From NCBI GenBank assembly GCA_026389055.1, contig JAPLIO010000038.1, positions 1 through 6,450 on the forward strand: DNA of 6,450 nt, given 5' to 3'. Under the pieces are notes generated by a model. That model was not told the origin of the DNA. It saw nothing but the letters and a program-made list of their open reading frames with translations, and did no database searches. This DNA is from Candidatus Melainabacteria bacterium. Its GTDB lineage: Bacteria; Cyanobacteriota; Vampirovibrionia; Vampirovibrionales; JAJTHC01. Positions 5,314 through 6,450 of this stretch are shown here, one piece after another (the first letter of the stretch is position 1; every line of letters starts with the position of its first letter). The position numbers were made by a program, and so were the translations under genes.

Positions 5314-6321
5314 ATGACATTACCTATCGGTAGCAGTCTGCTGCCTTCATCCTATCCACTCAGTTACCCTCAAACAGTTGCTTATAACACCCAACCTATA
5401 GCCACCAGTTACCCTACTGCGATGTCTACCGCTATAGGCGGCTATAATCAACTACCTTCCCTTTCAACAGCTAGTTTGTTGGGCTTAACCTCGTCTCCTT
5501 ATCTGGATTATACGAAATTATCTGACCCAACACGCACTACCTTGGGGTTACCGCCACTCAATCAAGGCTCTTTGTTTAGTAATTATCCTAGCTTGAACAC
5601 TGGTTATAGTAGCGATGTTCTGAACCCTCTTCTTGCTAGTAACACCCTGAATAGTGGTCTTCTAAATCCCCTTCTAAATAGTGGCAGTATTGATTCTGCT
5701 ACGGGGCTTCCTTATGGCACGAATCTTTACGATCAAAATACGGTGCCATTAAGTAGCACATCCTCCCCTGTCGTTCAAAGTAATTTACAGCAAATTTATG
5801 CTCAACAGTTAGCCCAACAAATACTACAAATTACGAGCGATACAACGTTAACCCCTGAAATTAAAGCCATTAAAACGAGAGATTTACAGCTCCAGTTCCA
5901 AAGCTTACAGATTGCCTCTAATCAAGGCATGAGCATTCAGGACCAAATTAACCAAGTTTACAGCAACCCCAGCATTCCTGCTGATGTGAAGCAATCGCTT
6001 ATTACGCAATTAACGCTTCAAAACCAACAAATTGCTGCCAACCAATTTGCTCCTCCGCAACCTGATATATGGAAGCTGTTGATTGGGGGTGTTGCAAGGC
6101 AATTTTTACCTGGTTTATTAAAGCCCGGTGAATCGTTGCAGAGCAATCCGCTGTTGGGTACGTTGGCTACAGTAGCCAGTGCCTTGACAGGGGTGGATTT
6201 AGTAACAGGTGTTTCTCGCCCGCCAGATTCTACGGTTGCTTCTACCGATAATCAAACAACCACCATTACATATGATGGTAATAGCAATAATAATTCAAAC
6301 ACAAACGTTCTGATTGCTTAG
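5314..6321 (+). CDS. Hypothetical low-complexity Ser/Asn/Gln/Leu-rich protein with internal duplication
   Basis: A 335-residue protein that I do not recognise. Residues 1-150 are rich in Ser, Thr, Tyr, Pro, Leu and Asn with little charge (SSYPLSYPQ, a repeated LNPLL at 103-107 and 117-121) and look disordered. Residues about 158-244 are Gln-rich and probably helical. They contain two related units: about 170-204 (ILQITSDTTLTPEIK...QIASNQ) and about 212-244 (INQVYSNPSIPADVK...QIAANQ). Residues 251-300 are more hydrophobic (DIWKLLIGGVARQFLPGLL, then LATVASALTGVDLVTGV) and may form an amphipathic or membrane-contacting segment. The tail is Thr/Asn-rich (NSNNNSNTN). There is no classical signal peptide (no N-terminal positive charge and hydrophobic core) and there are no cysteines. 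The ATG at 5314 has a weak purine-rich site upstream. The gene appears to stand alone behind its own promoter. It might be a surface, scaffold or secreted structural protein; that is a guess from composition. Confidence 0.75.
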   Translation: MTLPIGSSLLPSSYPLSYPQTVAYNTQPIATSYPTAMSTAIGGYNQLPSLSTASLLGLTSSPYLDYTKLSDPTRTTLGLPPLNQGSLFSNYPSLNTGYSSDVLNPLLASNTLNSGLLNPLLNSGSIDSATGLPYGTNLYDQNTVPLSSTSSPVVQSNLQQIYAQQLAQQILQITSDTTLTPEIKAIKTRDLQLQFQSLQIASNQGMSIQDQINQVYSNPSIPADVKQSLITQLTLQNQQIAANQFAPPQPDIWKLLIGGVARQFLPGLLKPGESLQSNPLLGTLATVASALTGVDLVTGVSRPPDSTVASTDNQTTTITYDGNSNNNSNTNVLIA

Positions 6322-6380
6322 CATTTGGCTGATAATAGCACGCTATAGATAGATGAGGTTACGGAAAAAGAGTGGTTGGT

Positions 6381-6409
6381 TTGGGGTAAAATAGACGTAT
6401 CGTTATGAT
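6381..6409 (+). promoter_or_regulatory. Possible sigma-70 promoter for the gene starting at 6436
   Basis: TTGGGG (6381-6386) and TATGAT (6404-6409) are spaced by exactly 17 bases and lie about 27 bases upstream of the next ATG. The -10 box matches the consensus at five of six positions; the -35 is weak. An alternative -10, TAAAAT, lies at 6387-6392 without an evident -35. Confidence 0.35.
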
Positions 6410-6435
6410 TCGTTCACAACTAGGATACCTCCCCC

Positions 6436-6450
6436 ATGACTACTTTCGCT
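6436..6450 (+). CDS. Start of a downstream gene (five codons, runs off the right edge)
   Basis: ATG at 6436 opens a frame reading MTTFA to the window edge. It is preceded by AGGA (6422-6425) at ten bases and by a plausible promoter. Too little is visible to identify the product. Confidence 0.4.

Overview
This 6.45-kb window carries the decayed end of a group 4 [NiFe]-hydrogenase-like (complex I-related) operon, two tandem SulP anion transporters and a low-complexity hypothetical protein, with mobile-element DNA scattered between them. The organism is bacterial, with moderate G+C (mid-40s percent by eye), short intergenic gaps and weak to moderate Shine-Dalgarno sites. Nothing here fixes the taxon. 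The Ser/Asn/Gln-rich protein and the MITE with ATACCAA...TTGGTAT ends recall the Cyanobacteria/Vampirovibrionia side of the tree, but that is an impression from memory, not a result.

Layout. Bases 1-79 (minus strand) encode the N-terminus of an IS5-type transposase. The rest of that insertion sequence lies off the left edge, and its end abuts the truncated large-subunit gene. The large-subunit reading frame (about 125-1174) lacks its N-terminus. It is cut a second time by a 132-bp element with terminal inverted repeats (512-643), which brings in two in-frame stops and replaces roughly 30 codons. The small-subunit gene (1192-1749) is open from end to end, yet all four positions that normally hold the cysteine ligands of the proximal [4Fe-4S] cluster are something else. 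Two SulP+STAS transporters follow on the same strand (1795-3264 and 3430-4914). The first sits 45 bp behind the small subunit and is probably co-transcribed with it; a weak terminator-like hairpin lies between the two transporters.

The gap 4915-5313 holds a 150-bp MITE-like element with 26-bp imperfect terminal inverted repeats and nested hairpins, then a probable promoter for the next gene. That gene (5314-6321) encodes a 335-residue Ser/Asn/Gln/Leu-rich protein of unknown function with an internal helical duplication. The window ends with a probable promoter and the first five codons of another gene at 6436.

How the genes may work together (inference): group 4 complexes are membrane-bound redox-driven ion pumps, and the SulP transporters are secondary anion carriers, possibly for bicarbonate or sulfate. 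Their adjacency suggests that the hydrogenase-like complex, before it broke, either energised anion uptake or handled carbon or anion chemistry. The small subunit without cluster ligands and the doubly interrupted large subunit mean that in this genome the complex cannot work as a normal hydrogenase, unless another copy exists elsewhere.
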